From Sarcina sp034439435 (lineage in GTDB: Bacteria; Bacillota; Clostridia; Clostridiales; Clostridiaceae), in NCBI RefSeq assembly GCF_034439435.1, contig NZ_JAPCKJ010000005.1, positions 1 to 64,000 of the forward strand: DNA of 64,000 nt. Direction: 5' to 3'. Both the position numbers and the translations under genes were made by a program. Positions 8,995 through 17,897 of this stretch are shown here, piece by piece (position 1 is the first letter of the stretch; every line of letters begins with the position of its first letter). A model generated the notes under the pieces. It saw nothing but the letters and a program-made list of their open reading frames with translations, did no database searches and was not told where the DNA came from.

Positions 8995-9022
8995 ATTTTA
9001 TCAAAACTAAATTATATGTCAA
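8995..9022 (-). promoter_or_regulatory. Promoter of the glyS T-box transcript
   Basis: TTGACA (9017-9022), a 16-bp spacer and TAAAAT (8995-9000) on the minus strand, just upstream of the T-box leader. Confidence 0.7.
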
Positions 9023-9030
9023 TAAAAAAA

Positions 9031-9070
9031 GAATTTATAAATATATAAAAATTTATATATTTATAAATTC
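9031..9070 (-). terminator. Palindromic terminator after tRNA-Asn
   Basis: GAATTTATAAATATATAAA and its complement form a near-perfect AT hairpin. On the minus strand a T run follows. It separates tRNA-Asn from the glyS promoter. Confidence 0.65.
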
Positions 9071-9098
9071 CTTCTTAATTAATTTTGAATAAAAAAAA

Positions 9099-9173
<75 letters not shown>

Positions 9174-9187
9174 ACATTTACAATTTT

Positions 9188-9215
9188 ATTATAGCATACT
9201 TTAAATAAAATACAA
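9188..9215 (-). promoter_or_regulatory. tRNA-Asn promoter
   Basis: TTGTAT (9210-9215), a 16-bp spacer and TATAAT (9188-9193) on the minus strand, ending 14 bases before the mature 5' end. Confidence 0.6.
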
Positions 9216-9302
9216 TACTTTTTTTAACTAAATTTCAAGAAATATTTAGAAATTTTTTCTGAATATTTCTCTTTAACACCAGTATAGATTTATAAAAAAA
9301 AT

Positions 9303-9329
9303 AGAAGTTTACTATTGAGTAAACTTCTA
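9303..9329 (-). terminator. lysS terminator
   Basis: AGAAGTTTAC..GTAAACTTCT hairpin just after the lysS stop, with T-rich sequence downstream on the minus strand. Confidence 0.75.
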
Positions 9330-9338
9330 TTATAAAAA

Positions 9339-10844
9339 CTATTTTTGTGGTTTCATTGTTGGGAATAATATAACGTCTCTTATTGATGAAGAATCAGTTA
9401 AGAACATTATCATTCTGTCTATTCCTATTCCTAATCCACCTGTTGGAGGCATACCAGTTTCTAAAGCACTCATGAATTCTTCATCTAACATGTATGCCTC
9501 ATCATCTCCGTATTCTCTTTCCTTAGCTTGTTGTTCAAATCTTTCTCTTTGAACTATTGGATCGTTAAGTTCTGAGTATGCATTACATACCTCTCTACCA
9601 TATACGAAACCTTCAAATCTTTCAGTGAACATTTCATTTCCTCTCTTCTTCTTAGTAAGAGGTGAAATTTCAACTGGATAATCTACTAAGAAAGTAGGTT
9701 GGATTAATTTCTCTTCACCGTATTCTTCGAATAACATATTTAGAACTTCACCTTTAGTAACCTTATCTAATGGTTTAGGGAATTCTAAGTTTTTCTCTTT
9801 AGCTATAGCTTGTGCTTCTTCATCACTCTTAATTTCGTTAAAGTCTATTCCAGCGAATTCTTTAACAGCATCAACCATAGTTATTCTTCTCCATGGTGGT
9901 GTGAAGTCTATTTCAGTTCCTTCATAAGTAACTTTAGTTGATCCGTTTACTTTTTCACAAACATATGCAATCATGTTTTCCATGATTTCCATCATATCAT
10001 TATAGTCAGCATATGCTTCATATAATTCTATAGCAGTGAACTCTGGATTATGTCTTACTGAAACTCCTTCATTTCTGAAGTTTTTACCCATTTCATAAAC
10101 TTTTTCAAATCCAGCAACTATTAATCTCTTTAAGTATAACTCTGTAGCAATTCTTAAGTACATATCTATGTCTAAAGCATTGTGATGAGTTATGAATGGT
10201 CTAGCCGCAGCTCCACCAGCTATTGGTGAAAGAATTGGTGTATCAACTTCTAAGAATCCTCTATTGTCTAAGAACTCTCTTATAGCTTTTACTATTTGAG
10301 ATCTCTTAATAAAAGTATCTTTAACTTCTGGGTTTGTTATTATATCAACTTCTCTTTGTCTGTATCTTAAATCTGGATCTTTTAATCCATGCCATTTTTC
10401 TGGTAATGGTTTTAAAGATTTACAGATTAATTCAAATGAAGTTACTTTTACTGAAACCTCACCCATTTTTGTTTTAAATACTTCTCCAGTTGCAGCAACC
10501 CAGTCACCTAAATCGAATGTTTTAAATTCTTTTAAAGCTTCTTCTCCAACATTATCAATTTTGATAAATAATTGAATTTTACCAGCTAAATCTGCTAAAT
10601 CAGCGAATACAACTTTACCTTGACCTCTTTTTGACATAAGTCTTCCAGCAATTTTAACTTCTTTACCTTCTAACTCCTCAAAATTATTTTTTACATCAGC
10701 AGAAGAGTGTGTTCTCTCCACCTTGTATACATCAAATGGGTCCTTACCAGCTTCCTGTAATTCAGCAAGCTTTTGTCTTCTTAACATCTCTTGTTCACTT
10801 AATTGAGCTTCTGCTTCGTGAATATTCATTTCCTCATTTGACAT
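9339..10844 (-). CDS. lysS: Lysyl-tRNA synthetase, class II
   Basis: Charges tRNA-Lys in the cytoplasm. An N-terminal OB-fold anticodon-binding domain spans about residues 60-150 (IAGRLMSKRGQGKVVFADL). The class II catalytic domain follows, with motif 2 (KNFRNEGVSVRHNPEFT) and motif 3 (GLGIGIDRMIMFLT). Length 501 is typical. It lies 25 bases after greA, and the pair shares a consensus promoter at 11454-11482. No T-box is seen here, unlike glyS and asnS. Confidence 0.97.
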   Translation of the reverse strand: MSNEEMNIHEAEAQLSEQEMLRRQKLAELQEAGKDPFDVYKVERTHSSADVKNNFEELEGKEVKIAGRLMSKRGQGKVVFADLADLAGKIQLFIKIDNVGEEALKEFKTFDLGDWVAATGEVFKTKMGEVSVKVTSFELICKSLKPLPEKWHGLKDPDLRYRQREVDIITNPEVKDTFIKRSQIVKAIREFLDNRGFLEVDTPILSPIAGGAAARPFITHHNALDIDMYLRIATELYLKRLIVAGFEKVYEMGKNFRNEGVSVRHNPEFTAIELYEAYADYNDMMEIMENMIAYVCEKVNGSTKVTYEGTEIDFTPPWRRITMVDAVKEFAGIDFNEIKSDEEAQAIAKEKNLEFPKPLDKVTKGEVLNMLFEEYGEEKLIQPTFLVDYPVEISPLTKKKRGNEMFTERFEGFVYGREVCNAYSELNDPIVQRERFEQQAKEREYGDDEAYMLDEEFMSALETGMPPTGGLGIGIDRMIMFLTDSSSIRDVILFPTMKPQK

Positions 10845-10869
10845 TTAAAAATCCCTCCATCTATAATAT

Positions 10870-11346
10870 CTATCTTCTTATTCCAAGAACTTCGAACTTA
10901 GTAGTTCCTCCTGGTACTTCTATCTCTATAACATCTCCAACTTTTTTACCCATTAAACCTTCACCAACTGGTGACTCGTTTGATATCTTAAAGTTCATTG
11001 GATCTGCTTCTGCTGAACCAACTATTGTATATTCAATTTCTTCGTCAAAATCAAAGTCCATAACTTTAACTATTGATCCAACTGTAACTATATCTGTTGA
11101 TATTTCTGATTCGTCAACAACAACAGCATTTTTAAGCATATTTTCTAACTGAAGTATTCTTCCTTCAGTGAAAGCTTGCTCATTTTTAGCTTCATCATAC
11201 TCAGAGTTCTCACTTAAATCTCCGTATCCTAAAGCAACTTTTATTTTTTCAGTTATTTCTTTTCTCTTTACTGTTTTAAGATATTCTAATTCGTCTTCTA
11301 ATTTTTTAACACCTTCATATGTCATTATATGCTTCTTTTCGCTCAT
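10870..11346 (-). CDS. greA: Transcription elongation factor GreA
   Basis: Binds the RNA polymerase secondary channel and stimulates cleavage of backtracked transcripts. The 158 residues match GreA. An N-terminal antiparallel coiled coil (about 1-75, MTYEGVKKLEDELEYLKTVKR onward) carries the acidic tip (SENSEYDEAKNEQ), and a C-terminal FKBP-like domain (VGEGLMGKKVGD) follows. GGGGAG lies seven bases upstream of the ATG. It is first gene of a greA-lysS unit. Confidence 0.95.
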   Translation of the reverse strand: MSEKKHIMTYEGVKKLEDELEYLKTVKRKEITEKIKVALGYGDLSENSEYDEAKNEQAFTEGRILQLENMLKNAVVVDESEISTDIVTVGSIVKVMDFDFDEEIEYTIVGSAEADPMNFKISNESPVGEGLMGKKVGDVIEIEVPGGTTKFEVLGIRR

Positions 11347-11453
11347 TTTCTTTCTCCCCTTTGAACATATTATTATAATATCATATTTAAACTTAACCTG
11401 TTAATATACAATTCATAAAAACTTTAAGATTATTAAGCCTGATTATTCAAATT

Positions 11454-11482
11454 ATTATAATTCTTAAAGATTATTATGTCAA
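11454..11482 (-). promoter_or_regulatory. Consensus promoter of greA-lysS
   Basis: A perfect TTGACA (11477-11482), a 17-bp spacer and a perfect TATAAT (11454-11459) on the minus strand. This leaves a leader of about 100 bases. Confidence 0.8.
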
Positions 11483-11624
11483 ACCATATATTACATAAGA
11501 TAGAATCTACTAAATAAAAAAACATTATTTAGCTTTCATTCTCACCTTTATTTGTATAAATTAAACATCTAATATTTGATTGATGCTTTATTATATCCAG
11601 TTATATTTCCATTTATGATAAATA

Positions 11625-12605
11625 TTATAAGTTATTTTGCATTAAATATTCTTTATACTCTTTAAGAATATCCATAATTTTTTCTGGATTAGCTTCTAAG
11701 TTTAATTTGTTCTTAATTTCAGTACAATTATTTAAACCTTTTATATACCAAGCTGCATGTTTTCTCATTTCTCTTACAGCTTTATAATCTCCATCATATT
11801 TAAGTGCTAAGTTATAGTGTCTTATGCACATATCTATTTTTTCATCAGGAGTTGGCATATAAACCTCTTTTCCATTTAATTTCTGAACTATTTGCTTAAA
11901 AATCCAAGGGTTTCCCATACTTCCCCTTGCAACCATGATTCCATCACAGTTAGTTTCATTTTTAAGTCTTAAGGCATCATCTGCATTAAAAACATCACCA
12001 TTACCTATAACAGGAACATTAACTGCTTCCTTTACTTGTCTGATTATATCCCAGTCAGCCTTTCCTTCATACATTTGAGCTCTAGTTCTTCCATGTACAG
12101 CAATAGCGTCTGCTCCTGCTTCTTCCATGATTTTAGCAAACTCAACAGCATTTATGTTATTCTCATCAAAGCCCATTCTAAACTTAACTGTTACAGGCTT
12201 TGTTGCAACTTTTTTTATGCTACTTATAATATCGTAAGCTAATTTAGGATCTTTCATTAAGGCTGAACCTTCACCATTTTTAACAATCTTAGGTGCAGGA
12301 CATCCCATATTAACATCTATTATACATATATCTTCATTTGTATTGAAATGTTTCTCCGTAACATAAGCCATTATTTCCGGATCATTTCCAAACATCTGAC
12401 AAGATACCGGTTTTTCTTCATCTGCAATTCTCATTAATTCTTTTGTATTTTCACTTCCATAGTACAATGCCTTTGCACTAACCATCTCAGTGCAAACAAT
12501 CCCTGCACCCATCTCCTTACATAATCCTCTAAAAGAGATATCCGTAACTCCAGCCATTGGTGCTAAGAAAACATTATTTTCTAAAACTATGTTTGATATT
12601 TTCAT
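11625..12605 (-). CDS. dusB: tRNA-dihydrouridine synthase, DusB-like
   Basis: A flavin enzyme that reduces specific uridines in the tRNA D-loop. The TIM-barrel FMN-binding region starts at VFLAPMAGVTD. The catalytic Cys lies in MGCPAPKI (about residue 102), with FMN-phosphate residues in NGDVF and VARGSMGNPW. Length 326 fits the bacterial DusB/YacF group. It follows coaX by six bases, and its ribosome-binding site GGAG overlaps the end of coaX, so translation may be coupled. The same coaX..dusB..lysS neighbourhood exists in B. subtilis. Confidence 0.92.
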   Translation of the reverse strand: MKISNIVLENNVFLAPMAGVTDISFRGLCKEMGAGIVCTEMVSAKALYYGSENTKELMRIADEEKPVSCQMFGNDPEIMAYVTEKHFNTNEDICIIDVNMGCPAPKIVKNGEGSALMKDPKLAYDIISSIKKVATKPVTVKFRMGFDENNINAVEFAKIMEEAGADAIAVHGRTRAQMYEGKADWDIIRQVKEAVNVPVIGNGDVFNADDALRLKNETNCDGIMVARGSMGNPWIFKQIVQKLNGKEVYMPTPDEKIDMCIRHYNLALKYDGDYKAVREMRKHAAWYIKGLNNCTEIKNKLNLEANPEKIMDILKEYKEYLMQNNL

Positions 12606-12611
12606 CAGTTT

Positions 12612-13391
12612 CTACTCCTTGTTTTTTTCGTAAAGAACTTTAAGTCCTTCTAAAGTTAATTTACGATCTACTTCATCAATTACATCCGTTTCGCTATAAA
12701 CAAGTTTAGCTAACCCTCCTGTAGCTAATACAAATGGTTCCTTTTCTCCTAAGTCCATCATTTCCTTTTTCATACGTTTAACTATATATTCAACTTTTCC
12801 AATATACCCATAAATTATTCCAGCTTGCATACTTGTAACTGTATTTTTACAGATTAAACTCTTTGGCTTTTCAAGCTCTATTCTTGGAAGCTTTGCAGCC
12901 CTTTCAAATAAAGCATCTGCTGAAATTTGAATTCCTGGACATATATTTCCACCTAAATAATCACCTTTTTCAGTAATAGCACAGAATGTTGTTGCTGTTC
13001 CAAAATCAATTATTATCATAGGTTTTTTATGCTTATCAAAAGCAGCTACAGCATTTACTATCCTATCTGCTCCAACTTCTTTAGGATTATCATATTTTAT
13101 ATTAATTCCAGTTTTTATTCCAGGCCCTACTATAATTGGTTCTTTACAGAAACATTTTCTAACCATATTCTCTAAAGAATGCATTATATTTGGAACTACT
13201 GAAGAAATTATTATTCCTTCGACTTCTTCTGGATTTAGTTTTGCTTGATTAAATAGTTGCATAACTTGTATTGAATATTCATCTGATGTTTTCTTAGAAT
13301 CTGTAGATATTCTCCATGACGCTATATATTTTTCACCATCATGAACCCCTAAAACTATATTTGTATTACCTACATCTATTAATAAAATCAT
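12612..13391 (-). CDS. coaX: Type III pantothenate kinase
   Basis: Phosphorylates pantothenate, the first step of coenzyme A synthesis. It is the CoaX form, which is insensitive to CoA feedback and needs a monovalent cation. ASKHA-fold motifs are visible: DVGNTN at 6-11 (phosphate 1), GADRIV, DFGTATTF (phosphate 2) and ATGGLA near the C-terminus (adenosine). Length 259 is standard. It is followed directly by dusB. Confidence 0.95.
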   Translation of the reverse strand: MILLIDVGNTNIVLGVHDGEKYIASWRISTDSKKTSDEYSIQVMQLFNQAKLNPEEVEGIIISSVVPNIMHSLENMVRKCFCKEPIIVGPGIKTGINIKYDNPKEVGADRIVNAVAAFDKHKKPMIIIDFGTATTFCAITEKGDYLGGNICPGIQISADALFERAAKLPRIELEKPKSLICKNTVTSMQAGIIYGYIGKVEYIVKRMKKEMMDLGEKEPFVLATGGLAKLVYSETDVIDEVDRKLTLEGLKVLYEKNKE

Positions 13392-13530
13392 GTGTTTTAC
13401 ACCACCTTAATATAATTAAAGACAGCCAATAAAGCTGCCCGGAAAATACCATGTACCCTTTATATAACAATATTAATTTTAACAACTACTATCCATTTGT
13501 CAAGCAATTACAATTACTAGATTTTAAATA

Positions 13531-13577
13531 AAAAAAGCTTACACAACTATTTTTTCTCAATAGCCATGTAAACCTTG
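13531..13577 (-). terminator. fhs terminator
   Basis: On the minus strand an AAGGTTTACA..TGTAAGCTT stem, with an inner CTATT..AATAG pairing, ends in seven T residues. Confidence 0.7.
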
Positions 13578-13592
13578 AAATTATCTAAACTT

Positions 13593-15263
13593 TTAGAATA
13601 ATCCTACTATTTCTCCATTGTCTTTTATGTCCATTCTATTAGCTGCTGGAATCTTTGGTAAACCTGGCATAGTCATAACATCTCCAGTTAAAATAACTAT
13701 AAATCCAGCTCCATTTGAAACTCTAACCTCTTTAACCGTTATATCAAAGTTTTCTGGTCTTCCTAAAAGACTTGGGTTATCTGATAATGAATATTGAGTT
13801 TTAGCCATACATATTGGAAGCTTATCTAGATTAAACTTCTCAATTTCAGCTATTTGTTTAAGAGCTTGCGGAGTATAGTTTACACCTTTTCCACCATATA
13901 TAGTTTGAACAATTTTTAATATTTTATCCTTTATTGATTCCTCTGAATCATAAATCATTTTAAAGTTTGAAGGTTCATTTTCAATTGTCTTTATAACTTT
14001 ATTAGCTAAGTCAATTCCACCTTCTCCACCTTTTTCCCAAACTTCTGTTAAGCTAACTTCTACACCTAAATTTTTACAGAAACCTTCTATAGCTTTAACC
14101 TCTTCATCTGAATCAGTTATGAATTTATTTATAGCTACAACTACAGGTACTCCATAAGCTTTTATATTTTCTATTTGCTTTTCTAAGTTTTCCATTCCTT
14201 TATTTAAAGCATCTACATTTGATATGTTTAATTCATCTTTCTTAATTCCACCGTGATGCTTTAAAGCTCTTATAGTTGCTACTAAAACTACACAATCAGG
14301 ATTTAAGTTACCATATCTACATTTTATATCTAAGAATTTTTCTGCTCCTAAGTCTGCTCCAAAACCAGCCTCTGTTATAGTTATATCACTCATTTTTAAA
14401 GCTGTCTTAGTTGCTATTATAGAGTTACATCCATGAGCTATATTAGCAAAGGGTCCACCATGAATGATAGCCGGTGTATTTTCTAAAGTTTGAACAAGAT
14501 TTGGTTTTATAGCATCTTTCATAAGTAATGCCATAGCTCCTTGCACTTCTAACTCCTTAGCATAAACTGGCTCTCCATCTAAGTTGTATGCAATTAAGAT
14601 ATTACCCATTCTTTCTTTTAGATCTTCTAAGTCTTTAGCCATACATAATATAGCCATTATCTCTGATGCAACAGTGATCATAAAACCATCTTCTCTTAAG
14701 AAGCCATTTATTTTACCACCCATTCCAACAACTATATTTCTTAAAGCTCTATCATTCATATCCATAACTCTTTTAAACACAATTCTTCTTGAATCTATTC
14801 TTAATGGATTTCCTTGATGAATATGATTGTCGATTGCTGCACATAAAAGATTATTAGCTGAAGTTATGGCATGCATATCTCCTGTGAAATGTAAGTTTAT
14901 ATCTTCCATAGGAACTACCTGTGAATATCCACCACCTGCAGCTCCACCTTTTATTCCAAAAACTGGTCCTAAAGATGGCTCTCTTAATGCTATAACAGTA
15001 TTTTTACCTATCTTATTTAAAGCCTGTCCTAATCCTACTGTAACAGTTGATTTTCCTTCCCCTGCTGGTGTTGGGTTTATAGCCGTAACTAAAACAAGCT
15101 TACCATCTTCATTATTTTCTAGTCTATCTATTGCCTCTAAAGATATTTTACATTTATATTTTCCATAAAGCTCAATATCATCTTCTCCAAGGCCTATTTT
15201 CTTAGCAATATTTATTATTGGCTCCATTTTAGCACTTTGTGCTATTTCAATATCATTTTTCAT
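13593..15263 (-). CDS. fhs: Formate--tetrahydrofolate ligase
   Basis: Makes 10-formyl-tetrahydrofolate from formate, ATP and THF. This feeds the one-carbon pool for purine synthesis and, in some anaerobes, acetogenesis. The P-loop-like motif TPAGEGKST is near residue 65, followed by the conserved EPSLGPVFGIKGGAAGGGYSQ region. The open frame reaches 15278, but GAGGTG overlaps that codon and sits correctly for the ATG at 15263, giving 556 aa. A PurBox pair lies upstream, so purine control by PurR is likely. Confidence 0.96.
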   Translation of the reverse strand: MKNDIEIAQSAKMEPIINIAKKIGLGEDDIELYGKYKCKISLEAIDRLENNEDGKLVLVTAINPTPAGEGKSTVTVGLGQALNKIGKNTVIALREPSLGPVFGIKGGAAGGGYSQVVPMEDINLHFTGDMHAITSANNLLCAAIDNHIHQGNPLRIDSRRIVFKRVMDMNDRALRNIVVGMGGKINGFLREDGFMITVASEIMAILCMAKDLEDLKERMGNILIAYNLDGEPVYAKELEVQGAMALLMKDAIKPNLVQTLENTPAIIHGGPFANIAHGCNSIIATKTALKMSDITITEAGFGADLGAEKFLDIKCRYGNLNPDCVVLVATIRALKHHGGIKKDELNISNVDALNKGMENLEKQIENIKAYGVPVVVAINKFITDSDEEVKAIEGFCKNLGVEVSLTEVWEKGGEGGIDLANKVIKTIENEPSNFKMIYDSEESIKDKILKIVQTIYGGKGVNYTPQALKQIAEIEKFNLDKLPICMAKTQYSLSDNPSLLGRPENFDITVKEVRVSNGAGFIVILTGDVMTMPGLPKIPAANRMDIKDNGEIVGLF

Positions 15264-15334
15264 AATTCCGCACCTCATTCCAAACTAATATATTTAATAT
15301 TATAACCATAATTTCTTAAAAAACAAAGAGTTTT

Positions 15335-15372
15335 ATCGAACATTTTTAATTATTTAATTTAAAACATTCGTA
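15335..15372 (-). promoter_or_regulatory. Candidate PurR operator (PurBox pair) upstream of fhs
   Basis: CGAACATT on the plus strand (15337-15344) faces CGAATGTT on the minus strand (15363-15370), 18 bp apart. Two inverted CGAA-centred boxes at about this distance are the known PurR operator layout in Firmicutes. The purR gene is in this window (41.6-42.5 kb). Confidence 0.6.
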
Positions 15373-15438
15373 TAATTCACTATTCTTTAGTCAATTATAA
15401 TATAAAATAACCGTTAATTAAATATTAATATAAAAAAA

Positions 15439-15459
15439 AGAGGCATTAATTGCCTCTTT
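15439..15459 (-). terminator. ftsH terminator
   Basis: AGAGGCA..TGCCTCT hairpin followed by T-rich sequence on the minus strand, just after the ftsH stop. Confidence 0.85.
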
Positions 15460-15463
15460 CTTA

Positions 15464-17269
15464 TTAAGAATTTTTAAATATTTCTCTAAACTCATCACCA
15501 TCAATCTTTTCTTTTTGAAGTAAGACATCAGTTACTGCGTTTAACTTATTAATATTCTCTTTTAAGATAGATTCTGCTCTATTATAAGCTTCATCAATTA
15601 ATTTCTTAATTTCTTCATCAATTCTAGCACTAGTTTCTTCACTTATATTGCTACTTTTTCCAATATCTCTACCTAAGAACACTTCGCCACCATCACTATT
15701 ACCAAATGATATAGGACCGATAACATCACTCATTCCATATTCCATAACCATACTTCTAGCAATGTGACTTGCTCTATCTATATCATTTTTTGCTCCAGCA
15801 CTTATATCTCCAATAACTAATTTCTCAGCTACTCTTCCACCTAAAAGTTCAACCATTTTATCCTTAAGCTGTTTCTTAGATGTATGTGTTCTATCTTCTT
15901 CTGGTAAATTCATTGTATAACCAGCAGCCATTCCTCTTTGTATTATACTAATTTCATGAACTGGATCTGCATATTCTAAAACATTACTTACAACGGCATG
16001 ACCTGATTCATGAACAGCAGTGATTCTTCTATCGTATTCACTTACAACTCTACTCTTCTTCTCTGGGCCAGCTATTACTCTTGTTATAGCTTCTTCTATA
16101 TCTTTCATATCAATGCTACTTTTATTATTTCTAACAGCCAATAAAGCTGCTTCATTAGTTAAGTTTTCTAAGTCTGCACCACTAAATCCTGGTGTCATCT
16201 TTGCTAAAACTTTTAAGTCTACATCTTCTGATAGATTTTTATTTCTAGTATGAACTTTTAATACTTCTTCTCTTCCTTTAACATCAGGCGCACCAACTAA
16301 GATTCTTCTATCAAATCTTCCTGGTCTTAATAAGGCTGGATCTAAGATATCAGGTCTATTTGTAGCCGCTATCATGATAATACCTTCATTAACACCAAAA
16401 CCATCCATCTCAACTAGAAGTTGGTTTAATGTTTGTTCTCTTTCATCATGACCACCACCAAGTCCAGCACCTCTTTGTCTACCAACTGCATCAATTTCGT
16501 CTATAAATATAATACATGGAGCATTTTTCTTAGCTTGCTCAAATAAGTCTCTTACTCTTGAAGCTCCAACCCCAACAAACATTTCAACAAAATCTGAACC
16601 TGATATACTAAAGAAAGGAACGCCAGCTTCACCTGCTATAGCCTTAGCAAGAAGCGTTTTACCTGTTCCTGGAGGTCCTACTAAAAGAACTCCCTTAGGT
16701 ATTCTTGCACCCATTTCGATATACCTCTTAGGTTGCTTTAAGAAATCAACAATTTCCTCTAACTCACCTTTTTCTTCATCAGCACCTGCTACATCTTTAA
16801 ATGTAACTTTCTTTGCATCTAAATTTGCCATCTTTGCTTTACTTTTTCCAAAATTCATTACTCCTCTATTTCCGCCACCGCTTTGAGCTTGTTGCGTAAA
16901 CATAAAGAAAACAAAGAATAGCACACCTACTATAAGTAAAGTCGGAATAAAACTAATCCAAATACTCATATTGTTAGGTGGATTATATTTTATTTTAGTT
17001 TCTATCCCTTGAGTGTTTTGTAAAAGATGATCTAACATTTGATCTGAAACATATGCTGTAAATTTCTTTCCATCTTTAAGAACTCCCTCAACGGACATCT
17101 TATCTTCCTTGATTGTCATTGTTTCTATTTGATTGTCTACATATGCTTGTTGAAAATCACTGTATGATATTACTTTTCCTTGAGTCCCATTTCTATAAAA
17201 AGCAAATGCGAATAGAATTATTACAGCGAAAACAGCTATGTAAGTAATCACGCCTTGTATTTTTTTCAT
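15464..17269 (-). CDS. ftsH: ATP-dependent zinc metalloprotease FtsH
   Basis: A membrane-anchored AAA+ protease that degrades misfolded membrane proteins and short-lived regulators. Two transmembrane segments (about 5-24 and 103-124) flank an extracellular domain. The AAA module has Walker A GPPGTGKT (198-205), Walker B CIIFIDEIDA and the second region of homology (NRPDILDPALLRPGRFD). The zinc site is HESGH, with a downstream Asp in the M41 domain. Length 601 is typical for Clostridia. It ends the tilS-hpt-ftsH cluster, an arrangement shared with B. subtilis. Confidence 0.97.
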   Translation of the reverse strand: MKKIQGVITYIAVFAVIILFAFAFYRNGTQGKVISYSDFQQAYVDNQIETMTIKEDKMSVEGVLKDGKKFTAYVSDQMLDHLLQNTQGIETKIKYNPPNNMSIWISFIPTLLIVGVLFFVFFMFTQQAQSGGGNRGVMNFGKSKAKMANLDAKKVTFKDVAGADEEKGELEEIVDFLKQPKRYIEMGARIPKGVLLVGPPGTGKTLLAKAIAGEAGVPFFSISGSDFVEMFVGVGASRVRDLFEQAKKNAPCIIFIDEIDAVGRQRGAGLGGGHDEREQTLNQLLVEMDGFGVNEGIIMIAATNRPDILDPALLRPGRFDRRILVGAPDVKGREEVLKVHTRNKNLSEDVDLKVLAKMTPGFSGADLENLTNEAALLAVRNNKSSIDMKDIEEAITRVIAGPEKKSRVVSEYDRRITAVHESGHAVVSNVLEYADPVHEISIIQRGMAAGYTMNLPEEDRTHTSKKQLKDKMVELLGGRVAEKLVIGDISAGAKNDIDRASHIARSMVMEYGMSDVIGPISFGNSDGGEVFLGRDIGKSSNISEETSARIDEEIKKLIDEAYNRAESILKENINKLNAVTDVLLQKEKIDGDEFREIFKNS

Positions 17270-17343
17270 CTCTATGGCCCCCCTCTCTGACTATCATTTT
17301 TAAGAATTTTATCATAAGAAATATTATTTTACAATATTTTGAA

Positions 17344-17895
17344 TTACTTCTTGTAAACTTCTTCTTTTAAAGCACCAATGAATGGTAAGTTTCTATACTT
17401 TTCAGCATAATCTATTCCGTATCCAACTATAAATTCATCTGGAACATCAAATCCTTTATATTTAGTTGAAACATTTGAAGTTCTTCTAGCTTCTTTGTCT
17501 AATAAAGCAACTATTTCTATACTTGCTGCCTTTCTAGCTTTTAAGTACTCTAAAAGATAGCTTAAAGTAGTACCTGTATCAACGATATCTTCAACTATAA
17601 GAACATGTTTATTTTCTATATCACTATCTAAATCTTTTAATATTCTAACAACACCTGAAGTTTGAGCAGAGTTGCCATAGCTTGAAACAGCCATAAAATC
17701 TATTTCACATGGTATGCTTATATTTTTTATAAGATCTGAAGTAAATACTACTGAACCTTTTAATATCCCTACAACTAATAAATCTTTTCCACAATAGTCT
17801 TCACTTATTTCCTCAGCCATTTCTTTTACACGTTTAGCTAACTGTTCCTCTGAATATAAAACCTCTTTAATATCATCTCTTATGTCTTTTTTCAT
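17344..17895 (-). CDS. hpt: Hypoxanthine phosphoribosyltransferase
   Basis: A purine-salvage enzyme converting hypoxanthine (and guanine) plus PRPP to IMP (GMP). The PRPP loop VLIVEDIVDTGTTLSYL is at about residues 98-114. DFMAVSSYGN forms the flexible loop. Length 183 fits HprT. It starts two bases after the tilS stop, so the genes are cotranscribed. In B. subtilis HprT and TilS act with FtsH at the same locus. Confidence 0.96.
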   Translation of the reverse strand: MKKDIRDDIKEVLYSEEQLAKRVKEMAEEISEDYCGKDLLVVGILKGSVVFTSDLIKNISIPCEIDFMAVSSYGNSAQTSGVVRILKDLDSDIENKHVLIVEDIVDTGTTLSYLLEYLKARKAASIEIVALLDKEARRTSNVSTKYKGFDVPDEFIVGYGIDYAEKYRNLPFIGALKEEVYKK

Positions 17896-17897
17896 AA

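Noticed and set aside
10709..11152. 147-codon plus-strand open frame
   Set aside because: Antisense to greA and the start of lysS, both clear genes.
13405..13460. Riboswitch in the coaX upstream region (CAGC..GCTG hairpin)
   Set aside because: The short stem matches no known aptamer core I could recognise and has no terminator.
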